A stretch of DNA of 64,000 nucleotides from Closterium sp. Naga37s-1 (GCA_947471745.1 CANJKZ010000080.1:3313001-3377000); one strand, 5' to 3'. Positions 34,601-44,033 are shown, counted from the stretch's first letter. The notes: generated by a model from the letters alone, not told the origin. Numbers and translations: made by a program.

Positions 34601-37600
34601 ACTCGCTCAATCTCTCTCTCCCCCATTCCTCACCTGCACAACGCTGGACAGGTGCAGCTCAGCCTCCTTTCTCCTCTTCCGCTCATTCACCGCGTAGATC
34701 ATCTGAGCAATTGTCATCGTCAGCGGCTCAATCTCCTTCACCAGCTGCTCGTCGTACCCCTGCAGGCGATTGGCCACCCCGAATATCCCTATCAGCTCCG
34801 TGCCTGCACAGGGGAGAGCGGGGGGGAGGGGCGTAGTACGTGGGGTATATGGGGGAGAAGAGGGGAAAAAAGAAGAGGCTTCAATCTCGTTCACCAGCTG
34901 CTCGTCGTACCCTTGGAGTCGATTCACCATTCCGAAGATCCCAATCAGCTCCGTGCCTGCACAGGGAAAGGGTGAACGGAGAACAATGGGAGGTTGAATC
35001 AATGTCCTTCACCGGCTACTTGTCGTACCCTTGCAGTCGGCACTCCTCGCGTGCAGGTCACTACGAGCGTCGTTGGAGAGAGTGCCTGCTGCCCCGCCCC
35101 GCCAGCACCACAGCACCATGCAGTGTGTACATTTTGGTGAACAACACGAGTAAATGCCAGTCAAGGCATCTCTACCCCCTGTTCCCTGTCCCTTTCTCAC
35201 CTCCCTCCCACACTCAACCACACCCACTCAATGACCCACCAGTATAAAGCGAATGCCCATGAATTTCTCGATCACAGGGTGGCCAGGCGGCACTGCTCTG
35301 GTGCGGGGGTCATTGCGAGCTCATTGGAGACCACCTGCTGCCCCGTCAGCACCCCTTCTCCTGATAACCTTGCTTCCTGATAGCCACCTCTCTCCTCTTT
35401 CCCTTCACACACCTATCCTTCACCCCCCCTTCATCCTCCCTTCCCCCCCACCTTCCACACACATACCCACCCTCTCTCACCCACCTGTGTACAGCGGGAT
35501 ACCCATGAACTTCTCAATCACAGGGTGGCCAGGCGGCACTCCCCTCGCACGCGGGTCATTCCGGGCGTCGTTGGAGAGCACCTGCTGGCCCGTCCGTCAG
35601 CACCCCTTCCTGCCAGCCACCCCTCTCCCCCTTCCTCTCACCCACCTGTATACAGCGGGATGCCCATGAACTTCTCAGTGAAATCCCAGGGTGGCCGGGC
35701 GGCACTCCTCTCGCCCGCGGGTCGTTGCGGGCGTCGTTGGAGAGAACCTGCTGGCCCGTGAGCACAACAGCGCCGTGCAGCGTGTTCATGCTGGTGAACA
35801 CGCGCCCCACAGCGTGTTCATGCTGGTGAACACGCGCCCCTTGTGCACCCAACTCTACTACCTTCCCCCCTGTCCCCCTGTCTCCTCCCTCCCACACCCC
35901 ACCGCACCCAACCACACCCTATGTAAAACCCACCTGTATAGAGCGGGATGCCCATGAACTTCTCGATCACAGGGTGGCCGGGCGGCACTCCTCTCGCCCG
36001 CGGGTCGTTGCGGGCGTCGTTGGAGAGAACCTGCTGCCCCGTGAGCACGACAGCTCCGTGCAGCGTGTTCATGTTGGTGAACACGAGGCCCTTGTGCGCG
36101 TTCGCCGCGTACCATGCCCGCAGCTCCTTGGTCCATGCCACGTTCGTCATTGCATGCGTCTGCACAAGGGGTGGGGTGAGCCGGGGGAAGGCAGGGGGAA
36201 TTGTTGAAGGGACGGAGCAAGGAAGGGAGAATGGAGGGAGCGAGCGTGCAAGAGTGAGTCCCTGACAGCACTGCAGCGCCGTGCGGGCACGTAACACTGG
36301 CCCCAGATACGCAGACTCTCTCAGGCGAGCGGCCATATCATCCCGGTCCCAGCCCAGCACAGTGGGTGCTTGAGGAACAGCGGGTGTTAAACGGCATTTC
36401 AGGCCGGCCCAGCACAGTGGGTGCTTGAGGAACAGCGGGTGTTAAACGGCATTTCAGGCCGGCCCAGCACAGTGGGTGCTTGAGGAACAGCGGGTGTTAA
36501 ACGGCATTTCAGGCCGGCCCAGCACAGTGGGTGCTTGAGGAACAGCGGGTGTTAAACGGCATTTCAGGCCGGCCCAGCACAGTGGGTGCTTGAGGAACAG
36601 CGGGTGTTAAACGGCATTTCAGGCCGGCCCAGCACAGTGGGTGCTTGAGGAACAGCGGGTGTTAAACGGCATTTCAGGCCGGCCCAGCACAGTGGGTGCT
36701 TGAGGAACAGCGGGTGTTAAACGGCATTTCAGGCCGGCCCAGCACAGTGGGTGCTTGAGGAACAGCGGGTGTTAAACGGCATTTCAGGCCGGCCCAGCAC
36801 AGTGGGTGCTTGAGGAACAGCGGGTGTTAAACGGCATTTCAGGCCGGCCCAGCACAGTGGGTGCTTGAGGAACAGCGGGTGCTAAACGGCATTTCAGGCC
36901 GGCCCAGCACAGTGGGTGCTTGAGGAACAGCGGGTGTTAAACGGCATTTCAGGCCGGCCCAGCACAGTGGGTGCTTGAGGAACAGCGGGTGTTAAACGGC
37001 ATTTCAGGCCGGCCCAGCACAGTGGGTGCTTGAGGAACAGCGGGTGTTAAACGGCATTTCAGGCCGGCCCAGCACAGTGGGTGCTTGAGGAACAGCGGGT
37101 GCTTGAGGAACAGCGGGTGTTAAACGGCATTTCAGTCCGGCCCAGCACACAGCCCGGGCCTCGAAGCTCAGCAGGTATAAGGCAGACACACCCCACGCCC
37201 CACACACACTCCACACAGGCCGAGTCCATCCCAGCGCCCATCACCGAACAGCACCTTGAGGTAGGGCGTGCCATCGGCCTTGAGCAGAGCGGAGGAGATG
37301 AAGCCAAAGCTGGACTCGGTCACCTCCAGGAGCGCAGACAGCAGGTAGTCAAACACCAGACTGCCGTTGGGCTCCTGCGGGGGAGAAGTGGGGAGGAGAT
37401 GGGAGAGGGGGGAAGGGCAGGGGAATAGATAGAGGGGAAGGTATGAGAGAGAGGGAAGGGGGATGAGTCTCCGAGCTGGAGTTGGTGACCTCCAGCAGTG
37501 CGGAGAGCAGGTAGTCAAACACGAGGCTGCCGTTGGGCTCCTGCGGGATGGGCGGGGCGGGGTATGGATGGTAGAGGAGGGGACGGAAGTTGTCGGATGG

Positions 37601-40383
37601 GGGAAAAACGAGGGGAGGCGAGGGGAGGCGAGGGGAGCAGAGGGGCAGTTAGGGAAGGGGCAAGGGTGGTGAAGGGGCAAGGGTGGTGAAGGGAAACGAG
37701 TGAAACTGCCAGCAAGGACCCCATTCGCACAGGACAATGGCCAGGATGGCTCGCAGCAGAGAGATCATGCCAAGGACCATGCCAGCAACCGCCTTTTGCC
37801 ATGATGCATGCAGCAGCACGCTCAGCACCGCCCGTGTGAACAGAGCACGGGCTTCACCGGCCTCCGAACCCACCGTATAAATGAAACACGCTTGGCGCGC
37901 CCCGCCTACCCACCTACCCACCTTGTCAACAAAGCACAGCAGCTTCCCCTCAAGTGCCTCTACACGCCTTTCACCGGCCTTTGCCGCCCTCCACCACGCT
38001 GCTCACCTTATCAATAAAGTACACTTGATGTGCGTGAATGATAGCAGTGAACAACTTCCTCTACACGCCCTTCACCGCCTTTCACCGCTCGTCACTGCCC
38101 TTCACCTCCCTTTACCACTCACCTTATCAATCAAGTACACTTGGTGGGCGCGAGTGATAGCAGACAGCAGCTTCCCCTCAAGTGGCTCTAAGACCCTTCA
38201 CCACCTTTTGCCCCTCACCTTATCAACGTGCCTCACTGCCCACCACACGCACCTTATCAATGAAGTACACTTGGTGTGCGCGAGTGATAGCAGCAAGCAG
38301 CTTCCGCTGCAGTGCCTCAGACATGCTCATCGTCCGCATCAACGGCCGCTGCGGTCCCCCCACCATCCCCCCTGCCCCTCCCCCCATCCCCGCCGCTCCG
38401 CCCATTCCCCCCGCCACTCCCCCCGCGCCTCCCCCTTCCACGCCCATCCCCCCTCCCCCTCCTCTCCGCATCTCCCAAGAGGAACTCTCGTGGAAGCTTC
38501 TGCTGACAGGCCCCTCGCCGCTCATGAGGTGGTGGGGTTGGGCAAGGTGTCTGGGGCAAGCGTCCGGAGCACCCATTCCCCCTGCTCCGCCCATTCCGCC
38601 GCCCATTCCGCCGCCTCCGCCACCCATACCGTCTCTCCCCATGCCCCTCACACTGTAATCCGGCCCATAATGCGATGACTGGCTCATTCTCCCCATGCCC
38701 GCCCCTTCCCCCCCTCCCACTCCCCCTCCCATTCCCCCGCCCATTCCCCCGCTCATCGCCCCGTGCTGTCGCCCAGGCGAGCCCATATAAGACAACGACC
38801 TGCCGCCCGTTCCGGTGCGGAGCATCGGGTGGCTGGGCGACCCACCTCGGGAACTCCGTCCCCCGGAATGGTCAGATAAAAATTCCATCTGCGCGTCAGG
38901 AGACGGTTTCGAATATTCCACAACACCATAGGGGGGATGCCCCGACCCCTGACCCCCACCTTGCTGCTGCTGCTGCCACCTGGCAGCTCCGGATTGGGTG
39001 GAACTGGGGGAGCCGGGCGCGGAGGAGGTGTGGGAGAGGGTGTGCGCGGGGAGGTGCGGGTGCTGGTGCGGGGGGACGATTCCGCAGCGGTGCAGCAGCG
39101 CCAGCGTCTTGGGGTGGTCCGCGCCGTCGTCGCGCAGGTGCCCGCACTTGCGGCACCTGGGGGGATGGGGGAATGGGGAAATGGCGGGTTACAGCATGCC
39201 TGTTCGAATCGCACCAACACATTATTTTCCTGTTATATTCTGACGCGCCATTGCACTTACGCAATCCGTTTCCGTCCAATAACATTGGTTTGCGGTCCAC
39301 CTTCCTCTGTTTCCTCTTGACCAGCGGCCACTCACAGAGCTGTTAAGACGCGCGGCGAAACGCTCACCTTCTGCGACGCGAACCAGGATCAGTTCACGCT
39401 TGTCAATGCGTGCAGGCTTGACCTAAATTGAGGCCGTGACCTCTATCGAGGCCCACAATCGCCCGCGAGCGATGCCTGCCTTGCCGTTAACGTGGTGCGC
39501 ACCAACGCACGACTAGCCCAAACGCCATCCCACACGTTTCAACGCCTCCAAGGTTCCTTCCTTCTCCGCGTTTCCGACCTAGACCTAAAAGCTTAAGGCC
39601 CGCAGTCGTTCTCAGTCGCCCACAAACGCGATTATACGTTGTCAAAACGCGCGATGTGAGATCGTCAAGCGAAACTTCGCAGCACCACGCTACCTGCCAC
39701 TGGTGCGAGGAGCGCACCAAGCCATGACTATCGCAATCGCCAATCGAAGCAGGACCCTTTCCTTCTCGACGTATCCGCCTTAATGGCCTCTACACCTCGC
39801 TCCAACTCCTCGCATGCCACCCTCGGCTTGCAAACACTTTTTCTCTTGACCCCTCCCCGGCCGTAGTAATTTTGTGTAAACAATAAAGTATATTTATCTA
39901 ATCGCAACGTTTATCCGCTCACCTCCAACCCGCTTCGATCCACGCCTTAAGCGCGATCCAATCGCTCTCCGTCAGATGCGCCACGATCTCCCACGGCGGC
40001 ACCTCCAAAGCTGACACCTTGGTTCGGCGTCGCGACTCCGAACCTACGGAAAAGTCCCGCGGAGGTACGCCAGGCGCACCTCCGGCGCTTCCCCCTCCGC
40101 CGCTGCCCGCGCCAGTCCCTCCCAAAGGGCTTCCGCCTTGTGATTGCTGCGCGAGCGGAGATTGCGCTTGCGCTTGCCCCTGCGCCTTCACCTGCGGCGA
40201 TTGCGCAAGACGCTGCTGGTGCTCCGCGCGCTGCTGCTGCAGAACCTGGTTTTGCGCGACGGCGTGCGAGATGTCGGTTCCCGCCGACTGCAGCTCGTGC
40301 GGAGTCATTCCGCCCATTCCGCTCGAGCGGCGGCGGAGCTTGACGCCTCCGCGGCCATGATGCGCGGACTGCTGCGCGCCCAT
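20926..40383 (-). CDS. Hybrid histidine kinase, GAF-PAS-PAS-HisKA-HATPase-REC-REC, 21 exons
   Basis: This is a predicted sensor kinase of the multistep phosphorelay. It autophosphorylates on His922 and passes the phosphate to Asp1504 of its own receiver. The hand-built model has 21 exons with GT-AG introns, 4,734 coding bases and 1,577 residues. Start is the ATG at 40383, since an upstream in-frame GTG at 40410 is not a eukaryotic start. Stop is at 20926-20928. Order: disordered Gln/Gly-rich N-terminus (1-455), GAF (about 440-627), PAS (about 628-770), PAS with PAC (about 771-914), HisKA (915-1031), HATPase (1032-1265), a receiver-like domain lacking a clear acceptor (about 1266-1397), linker, and a complete receiver (about 1455-1577). 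There is no membrane segment, so it is probably soluble. The architecture resembles moss PAS-histidine kinases PHK1/PHK2, but orthology is not established. Nearly every intron carries partial copies of an adjacent exon. Confidence 0.9.
21391..21445 (-). repeat. 15-bp tandem repeat after exon 20
   Basis: TCTTGTGCTGCATGC is repeated about four times just downstream of the donor of exon 20. It is intronic. Confidence 0.8.
21958..22515 (-). repeat. 30-bp minisatellite repeating the receiver Asp motif with a splice donor, about 19 units
   Basis: On the minus strand the unit is GTCAGCAACCTTATCCTC plus ATGGACTGCCAG. It encodes [10 protein letters not shown], the last seven residues being the phospho-acceptor strand of exon 18. 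Every full unit ends CAG and is followed by GTCAGC, a usable donor in phase 0. About 19 units are counted. Most are 30 bp, two are 29 and one is 24. The array starts in exon 18 itself and fills the first part of intron 18. Confidence 0.92.
22699..23265 (-). repeat. Partial copies of kinase exon 18
   Basis: Four copies lie upstream of the real exon, at about 22699-22803, 22889-22967, 23066-23134 and 23200-23264. Each starts at an acceptor-like AG before INQKVAKS and reads on for 20 to 35 codons. Each lacks the donor end. Confidence 0.85.
23387..25509 (-). CDS. Kinase exons 15-17: degenerate receiver and linker
   Basis: Exon 15 is 25261-25509, exon 16 is 24160-24306 and exon 17 is 23387-23584, all phase 0. 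Exon 15 ([36 protein letters not shown]) and exon 16 ([27 protein letters not shown]) follow the alternating strand-helix pattern of a receiver and keep the terminal Lys-Pro. The expected acidic pair at the start is missing. It is probably a pseudo-receiver. Exon 17 carries a Gly-rich linker and ends ILLAEDNA, the first strand and acidic pair of the true receiver. The 3' end of exon 15 is the least certain junction of the model because three copies of that segment exist. Confidence 0.78.
23796..23952. repeat. GAATTC-type palindromes between direct repeats
   Basis: Two near-palindromes with arms TTTTGAG/CTCAAAA-like around AATT (23871-23893 and 23898-23920) lie between two 31-bp direct repeats starting GCAATCCAAG (23796-23826 and 23922-23952). 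The locus is in intron 16. Confidence 0.75.
23955..24045. repeat. CCCACCCACCAT 12-bp repeat
   Basis: About seven to eight nearly perfect units of CATCCCACCCAC lie in the intron between kinase exons 16 and 17. Confidence 0.85.
24395..24876 (-). repeat. Four partial copies of kinase exon 16
   Basis: Copies of the exon start ([18 protein letters not shown]) lie at about 24395-24452, 24546-24606, 24668-24722 and 24817-24876. Each follows a CAG acceptor. Spacing is 110 to 160 bp. Confidence 0.85.
25061..25165. repeat. Perfect 22-bp palindrome between 41-bp direct repeats
   Basis: The palindrome at 25100-25121 has arms ACTTTTGAG/CTCAAAAGT around core TCGA. It lies between two 41-bp repeats (25061-25101 and 25125-25165) that differ at about one base. 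Confidence 0.85.
26109..28038 (-). CDS. Kinase exons 12-14: HATPase domain
   Basis: Exon 12 is 27754-28038, exon 13 is 27093-27155 and exon 14 is 26109-26462, all phase 0. Exon 12 holds the N-box ([16 protein letters not shown]), a Ser/Thr/Pro-rich loop insertion, the G1 box DTGIGIP and the F box LFTKFSQ. Exon 13, only 21 codons, holds the G2 box ([13 protein letters not shown]). Exon 14 starts [20 protein letters not shown] and ends the fold, then runs into a Ser/Gly-rich linker. All ATP-binding boxes are present, so the kinase is predicted to be active. Confidence 0.9.
26686..26882. repeat. GGCGCC-type palindromes between 63-bp direct repeats
   Basis: A perfect 24-bp palindrome (26763-26786, arms GATTTTTGAG around GCGC) and a second partial one (26801-26818) lie between 63-bp direct repeats (26686-26748 and 26820-26882). 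The repeats differ at about two or three bases. Confidence 0.85.
27488..27607. repeat. GGCGCC-type palindromes between about 40-bp direct repeats
   Basis: Two copies of the TTGAGGCGCCT palindrome (about 27522-27540 and 27542-27562) lie between repeats that read GCCATTGGTGGTCC to ATAATCCATTC (27488-27524 and 27566-27607). The right one is a few bases longer in a C run. Confidence 0.82.
28528..28877 (-). CDS. Kinase exon 11: HisKA dimerisation and phosphoacceptor domain
   Basis: The exon reads [20 protein letters not shown] at its start. The H-box His is residue 922. The second HisKA helix follows ([20 protein letters not shown]), then [17 protein letters not shown] and the strand leading to the ATPase domain ([19 protein letters not shown]). 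The first Asp codon is split with exon 10. The acceptor at 28877 and donor GTGCGT after 28528 are both canonical. Three further 5' half copies of this exon lie upstream in intron 10 (28935-29755), and copies of its 3' end lie downstream (28150-28470). Confidence 0.92.
28935..29755 (-). repeat. Three partial copies of HisKA exon 11
   Basis: Copies end near 29111, 29394 and 29755. Each has an acceptor AG, then D(F/V)LATMSHEIR. Each reads through to NDIL or NDILDYSKI and then loses similarity, without the second half of the exon. The first two keep an open HisKA first helix. The third has an expanded H-box and a lost frame. Confidence 0.88.
29597..29743 (-). repeat. 24-bp repeat of the H-box, 6 units
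   Basis: ATGAGCCACGAGATCCGCAC plus CCCC, encoding MSHEIRTP, is repeated about six times in frame within the third copy of exon 11. One unit has a changed first codon. Confidence 0.9.
30140..32468 (-). CDS. Kinase exons 8-10: second PAS/PAC domain
   Basis: Exon 8 is 32356-32468, exon 9 is 30621-30782 and exon 10 is 30140-30297, with intron phases 2, 2 and 1. The domain reads [84 protein letters not shown] and [16 protein letters not shown]. This is a PAS_3 fold followed by a PAC motif and the linker helix [13 protein letters not shown] into HisKA. The Gly of MLG and the Ser of SYS are split across introns and are restored in frame. The intron after exon 8 is swollen by a 34-bp array derived from its own donor region. 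Confidence 0.88.
30350..30515. repeat. 20-bp tandem repeat upstream of exon 10
   Basis: GCGCACTGGATGGGTGACAG and close variants (GACGCACTGGATGGGYGACA) occur about eight times in intron 9. No exon origin is recognised. Confidence 0.85.
30842..31045 (-). repeat. Partial copies of kinase exon 9
   Basis: A 100-bp copy (30842-30941) starts at an AG acceptor and reads [20 protein letters not shown] through DLKEHL. A shorter decayed piece lies near 30990-31045. Confidence 0.8.
31340..32290 (-). repeat. 34-bp array and copies of the exon 8 donor region
   Basis: The core array (about 31445-32030) has about 17 units of a 34-bp sequence whose minus strand reads AACATGCTGGGGTGAGTGCA, that is, the end of exon 8 (MLG) plus its GTGAGT donor. 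Longer exon 8 3' copies with SDRWKQMLG-like reading lie at both ends (31340-31410, 32024-32085) and at 32213-32280. Confidence 0.88.
33266..34168 (-). CDS. Kinase exons 6-7: first PAS domain
   Basis: Exon 6 is 33907-34168 (phase 1 at its end) and exon 7 is 33266-33432. Exon 6 reads [19 protein letters not shown] and ARQMFGYSP, the start of a PAS fold. It is followed by a Ser/Asn/Ala-rich insertion that probably lengthens a loop. Exon 7 continues with [35 protein letters not shown], the typical PAS core strand and C-terminal helix. Partial copies of both exons lie in the flanking introns (33712-33765, 34215-34275, 33120-33195, 32945-33040). Confidence 0.86.
33771..33895. repeat. 44-bp palindrome between 40-bp direct repeats
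   Basis: A long inverted repeat (33812-33855, arms ATGTGAATTTTACTTTTGAG, core AATT with one mismatch) lies between 40-bp repeats starting GGCTAGTAGCATAGC (33771-33810 and 33856-33895). Confidence 0.85.
34370..34590. repeat. GTGCTGTGCC microsatellite-like tract
   Basis: Five-base units GTGCT and GTGCC alternate for about 220 bp in the intron between kinase exons 5 and 6. Open frames in it are artefacts. Confidence 0.9.
34634..37374 (-). CDS. Kinase exons 3-5: GAF domain
   Basis: Exon 3 is 37255-37374, exon 4 is 35934-36159 and exon 5 is 34634-34803 (phases 0, 1, 0). The joined domain reads [20 protein letters not shown], then [53 protein letters not shown] and [20 protein letters not shown]. 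This is the standard signature of the GAF_2-type domain of bacterial and plant sensor kinases. It ends in the coiled helix [20 protein letters not shown] that links to the PAS domain. There is no chromophore Cys in the phytochrome position, so a phytochrome-like role is unlikely. The ligand is unknown. Confidence 0.88.
34880..34960 (-). repeat. Partial copy of kinase exon 5
   Basis: After an AG acceptor it reads [20 protein letters not shown] and stops matching after about 26 codons. Confidence 0.85.
35030..35830 (-). repeat. Four partial copies of GAF exon 4
   Basis: Copies with [11 protein letters not shown] or decayed versions lie at about 35030-35110, 35248-35345, 35490-35590 and 35645-35830. 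All lie downstream of the full exon (35934-36159). Several keep the exon's donor end. Confidence 0.85.
36361..37135. repeat. 55-bp tandem array, about 14 units
   Basis: AGTGGGTGCTTGAGGAACAG begins each unit. The spacing is 55 bp from 36361 to 37076 and the copies are almost identical, with one unit carrying GTGCTAA instead of GTGTTAA. The array lies in kinase intron 3. No exon origin is seen. The last unit is partly duplicated within itself. Confidence 0.95.
37468..37545 (-). repeat. Partial copy of GAF exon 3
   Basis: After an AG acceptor it reads [19 protein letters not shown], matching the first half of exon 3. Confidence 0.88.
37920..38190 (-). repeat. Three copies of the 3' end of kinase exon 2
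   Basis: Segments ending in (V/L)YFIDK or LLCFVDK followed by a GT donor lie at about 37920-37970, 37995-38060 and 38118-38190. They repeat the last 15 to 25 codons of exon 2 together with its donor. Confidence 0.8.
38253..40383 (-). CDS. Kinase exons 1-2: low-complexity N-terminus
   Basis: Exon 1 is 39923-40383 and exon 2 is 38253-39156. The intron between is 766 bp with phase 2. Exon 1 is Gln-rich (HQQRLAQ, QAQAQ) and ends in a compact segment, [20 protein letters not shown]. Exon 2 opens with CRKCGH, possibly half of a small metal site, and then a long Gly/Met-rich tract full of MGGGMGG repeats. It ends in [18 protein letters not shown], the helix that normally leads into GAF domains of this type. 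The split Arg codon AG/G across the junction restores the frame. The function of this region is unknown. Confidence 0.82.
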
Positions 40384-42792
40384 CGCGGCGGAAGGGTGCG
40401 CCTCTTTCACGGACTACTGACAATCTTCGACAATGGAAATCGTTAAAGTCAATAACAAGAGCAGAACTAAAAGCTTAACCCTGAGGCGCCTGATATGAAC
40501 TGGAATAGATGGTGGAACTTAGGCTGGATCGTAGGATGATCACGAGACTTATCGTTCACTCAAATGTCACCAGGATCGCACACGATAAGAGCTTGCCGAC
40601 ACTGTCGCGAATCATCGAAGGGTTCCATAGTAAATGTTCCCGGAGGATTAATAAGTGTTCTACACCGAAAATCGTCTGTTTCTGAGACGCCTCAAAAACC
40701 TAATTGAACTAGTACAGTCAGTACGCGACGCACATCGACTCGAACGTGGTGGCGAGGTTAATCCATCTCTACCGCAGCTTACTCTGTTGTCCCTGACACA
40801 CGTGCTAGCTTTCCTAACTCCGACTCGAGCATCAAAACAAGGTAACGACCGCCGTAACTGGCTCTACGAAACCTGCTATTGAAGCAATGTGGCGTTTTAG
40901 AATGGTCGCAGAAGCGTCACGATGCAGAAGATACATACAGTGGTTCCCGTGCGTGGTTCTTCGCTCGCATAGTAGCAACAGGAATGAAGTTATTGAGAGA
41001 GCGTATGGTATGCATCAGGCAGGTGCAGTTTTGCCATCACTAATCACTGACCAAACGCTCCACAGGTAAAGTCCCCAGCCTCAGTTTGATGAGAGTGTAA
41101 AAATGTGGTTTAGGCCCAAATTGCGGGCCGCGCGAGGCAAGTTTAGTAAGGTTGATCGAGTGCTGCTTTGCAGCTTTAGCTGGGCGAATTGTGGTTACGA
41201 AATGTACGAAGCCATCTGATTCGCCAGAACATTTGAGTCAGCGAATGGAACAGGTGGTGCGGGAAACTGGCAAGAGTAATATTTGTGCAATATGGGACTC
41301 GCGCAACCAAACCTGAGCGTCCCCTAGGCTTTGCTGAGTCAGCGAATTTTGTTTTGAGTGTGGCGAGAAGCTGGGCGAAACCAAACCCCTACACCCCTCA
41401 AACACCTCGACTTTCCTACTCTGCTTTCCCACCACCCAAGGGTCAACTTTAGTAATCCTGAACAATTTGGGCCTTGAGTCCCGATTTCCGAACCAGGTAC
41501 TTTAGGTTAGGAATAACGATTTGGGAAGCAACAAGAGAGGAGAAACTATTCGTTCGTTTTTCAAGGGGTACCCATTCCCAGCACCTCTTGACGACCAGAG
41601 TCAGGGCAATTTAGTTTCAAGTGTACTGAAGCGTTGGGAACCGTCACCCGAACTTTAGGACCGAGTCCAAATCGGGTTTGATCGCCTCGATCAGCCAAGA
41701 TCAATAATTTCCAGGAGGCCTGGAAGCCAAATTCAAGCAATCGGGGGCAATCAGCTGATCACGATCAGCTGATCGCCCCAACTCGATCAGACCCGACTTT
41801 CACCCCGAGCTCAGCCGATTTTCCTCGATCACAGACGATCAACTGATTGTATATGATCGGGGACCACAGCGATGCTTGCGAATGGTTACATTGTATTACT
41901 AGGTCTCGTCAAACCCTCACTGTGCGGAGCGGGGTTTACGATATTACGCCAGGTGGCGTCTGGTCGCCAGTCTTAGGCCGACAATGCCAGGTAATTGGGC
42001 CTACGAAAATGTTCTACGAAAACATCCGCTGATCGGGCGGCTCGGGAAATGCGATCACGAGCAACCCGATCAGATCCGACCCGATCAGAGCAGTCGCGAT
42101 CAAACACGATTGGGCCCACGTCCTTATTTCTGTACAAGGGTGCTTCGTCAGTCTGCACAATTCCGGGATGCCAGAAACAGAACAACATTTTCTCAGAAAC
42201 ACAAGAGCCGAACCCACCATATTTTACCGAAACCCGAACGAGTCCCCTTTTCACTGTAGCCAGGTTCGTGCAACTCTGTGGAAAAGCTGTGCTGGCATAA
42301 ACCTGCTGTTTCATTGGTTAACGACTTGTGGGAAATGCTAAACTATGTTGAGGTGGAGATGGAGGTGCGAGGTGACGAGGACCGAACAGCCCAATCCCAT
42401 GACTCCAGGAAAAGGACATAAAGATCTCACGGAGCACATGGTGGTAAGATGGTCGTATTTCTTGGGCAGGAAAAGTTCGCATGTGATGAGAGACAATGGA
42501 GCTGCTCAGTGTAGAGCTGACTCTGGTTTTTGTACAGTAGAAACAAATTTCTCTAAAATTCGCAACCAAACTGTTCAAAGAGGCTTGAAGCAATTTGATG
42601 TCGTGCAGCTCTGGTGCCCCGATGACGTCAAACAAAGGTCCATGAGCTGTCAACAGTGGATTCTGTTGCCCGTCCAGCAGATTCTCAGGGCCCACCCAAC
42701 CACGCTCTTGAAAGTACGAGGTGTGCAGTACTACAGTGCTTTCTTACTAAGGTTCCAGAAACAACTCAGCTGAAAAATGATTCTAAAAACGC
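40384..42792. other. Intergenic region upstream of the kinase
   Basis: No gene is supported. It must hold the kinase promoter, but no convincing TATA box was identified. A degenerate GGCGCC palindrome lies at about 40676-40699. Between about 41690 and 42110 the motif CGATCAG/CTGATCG recurs many times, including a perfect GATCAGCTGATC. Confidence 0.5.
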
Positions 42793-43962
42793 TCATAACT
42801 TTGGAAGCCTTGTGTCCTTGGTACTAGGTAAAGGCACATTGATAGGGGTGAAATCATATCTCCAATTTCCATCCCCATAAGCTTCCTGTAACAGCTGGGC
42901 AAGCTCTGCGTCGTGCTCAATTAATCGTTCACGATTATTTACTCCACCATTTACATCTACACGCACGCTGGCATTGAACCACGACTGGCTACCCTCTGCC
43001 CAATACTCTTCTTTGTTTGCCACCATGTATGCAGTCGATGGATAGAGGTGCTGATTGGGAGGGAGAGCAGGAAAGGAGGCCATTAGGGACAAAAGAAGAG
43101 TGTAAAATGGATGAACAAGCTGGAAAAACTGGACGGTAACTACCGGCACATGCATGGGAATGGGAACAGCAGGGTGGAAAACAACTGCTTAGAGTGGATG
43201 GAGACAAGTATCTGACAAATGACCAGCACGACATGGATTCAGCTGCTGCATGAACAGGGTGGGGTTGGGTTTGGATGTGCAAAACTACCTTGGACCGCTG
43301 GAAGCACTGGGAGATTCGGTGCATCAGGGACTCATCGAACCCCACCTGTCATACAGAAGAAGAGATCACGCATGCATGCATACATAGATACATACATCCA
43401 CACATGCCATGTCAACAAAAGACACTAAGGGTGAGTCATGCATGGAAAACACGAGCAGCACCATGAGTACATATGGAGGCCAGATGCCAATGCACCCATG
43501 CATGTGAGCATGCATGCTTGCCAATACCAGTGCTTCACAAATCCGTCAAACGCTCTGAGGGTGCATGCACTTTATCCATGCACAAAAGCAATCGGAAATT
43601 ACTGCGAGAGTGGTGCAAGGGAAAAGTGCTGCCACTGTCTGAGTGGCACAAAGCCAACCTTGATCATCACGGGTGTTCACGTGTGACAAACAGGCATGCG
43701 TGCATGCATGACATCACACCTCCATGACCATGTGTGCAAACTCATGCATGCATGGTCGCATGGAAACGCATGCATGCATGGCAGCATACCTCCATCACCG
43801 TGTGTGCAAACTCATGCACCAGAATGCTCTCCTCCCTGTACCGATCCTTTGGGCAGCGCAGGAGGTTTTCTTCGCCGACCGAGCACGTGGGGATGACCAG
43901 GGTGCCCCCCAATCCCCGCACCTGTGCATGGAGGCATGTTCAGAGGCACAGATGCACGCACG

Positions 43963-44033
<71 letters not shown>

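Noticed and set aside
37690-37870. Hydrophobic open stretch on the minus strand as a transmembrane exon of the kinase
   Set aside because: It has no good acceptor or donor. Exon 2 joins exon 3 in phase and restores the known helix-to-GAF sequence without it.
40381-40410. Start of the kinase at 40410
   Set aside because: The codon there is GTG. The first ATG in frame is at 40383.
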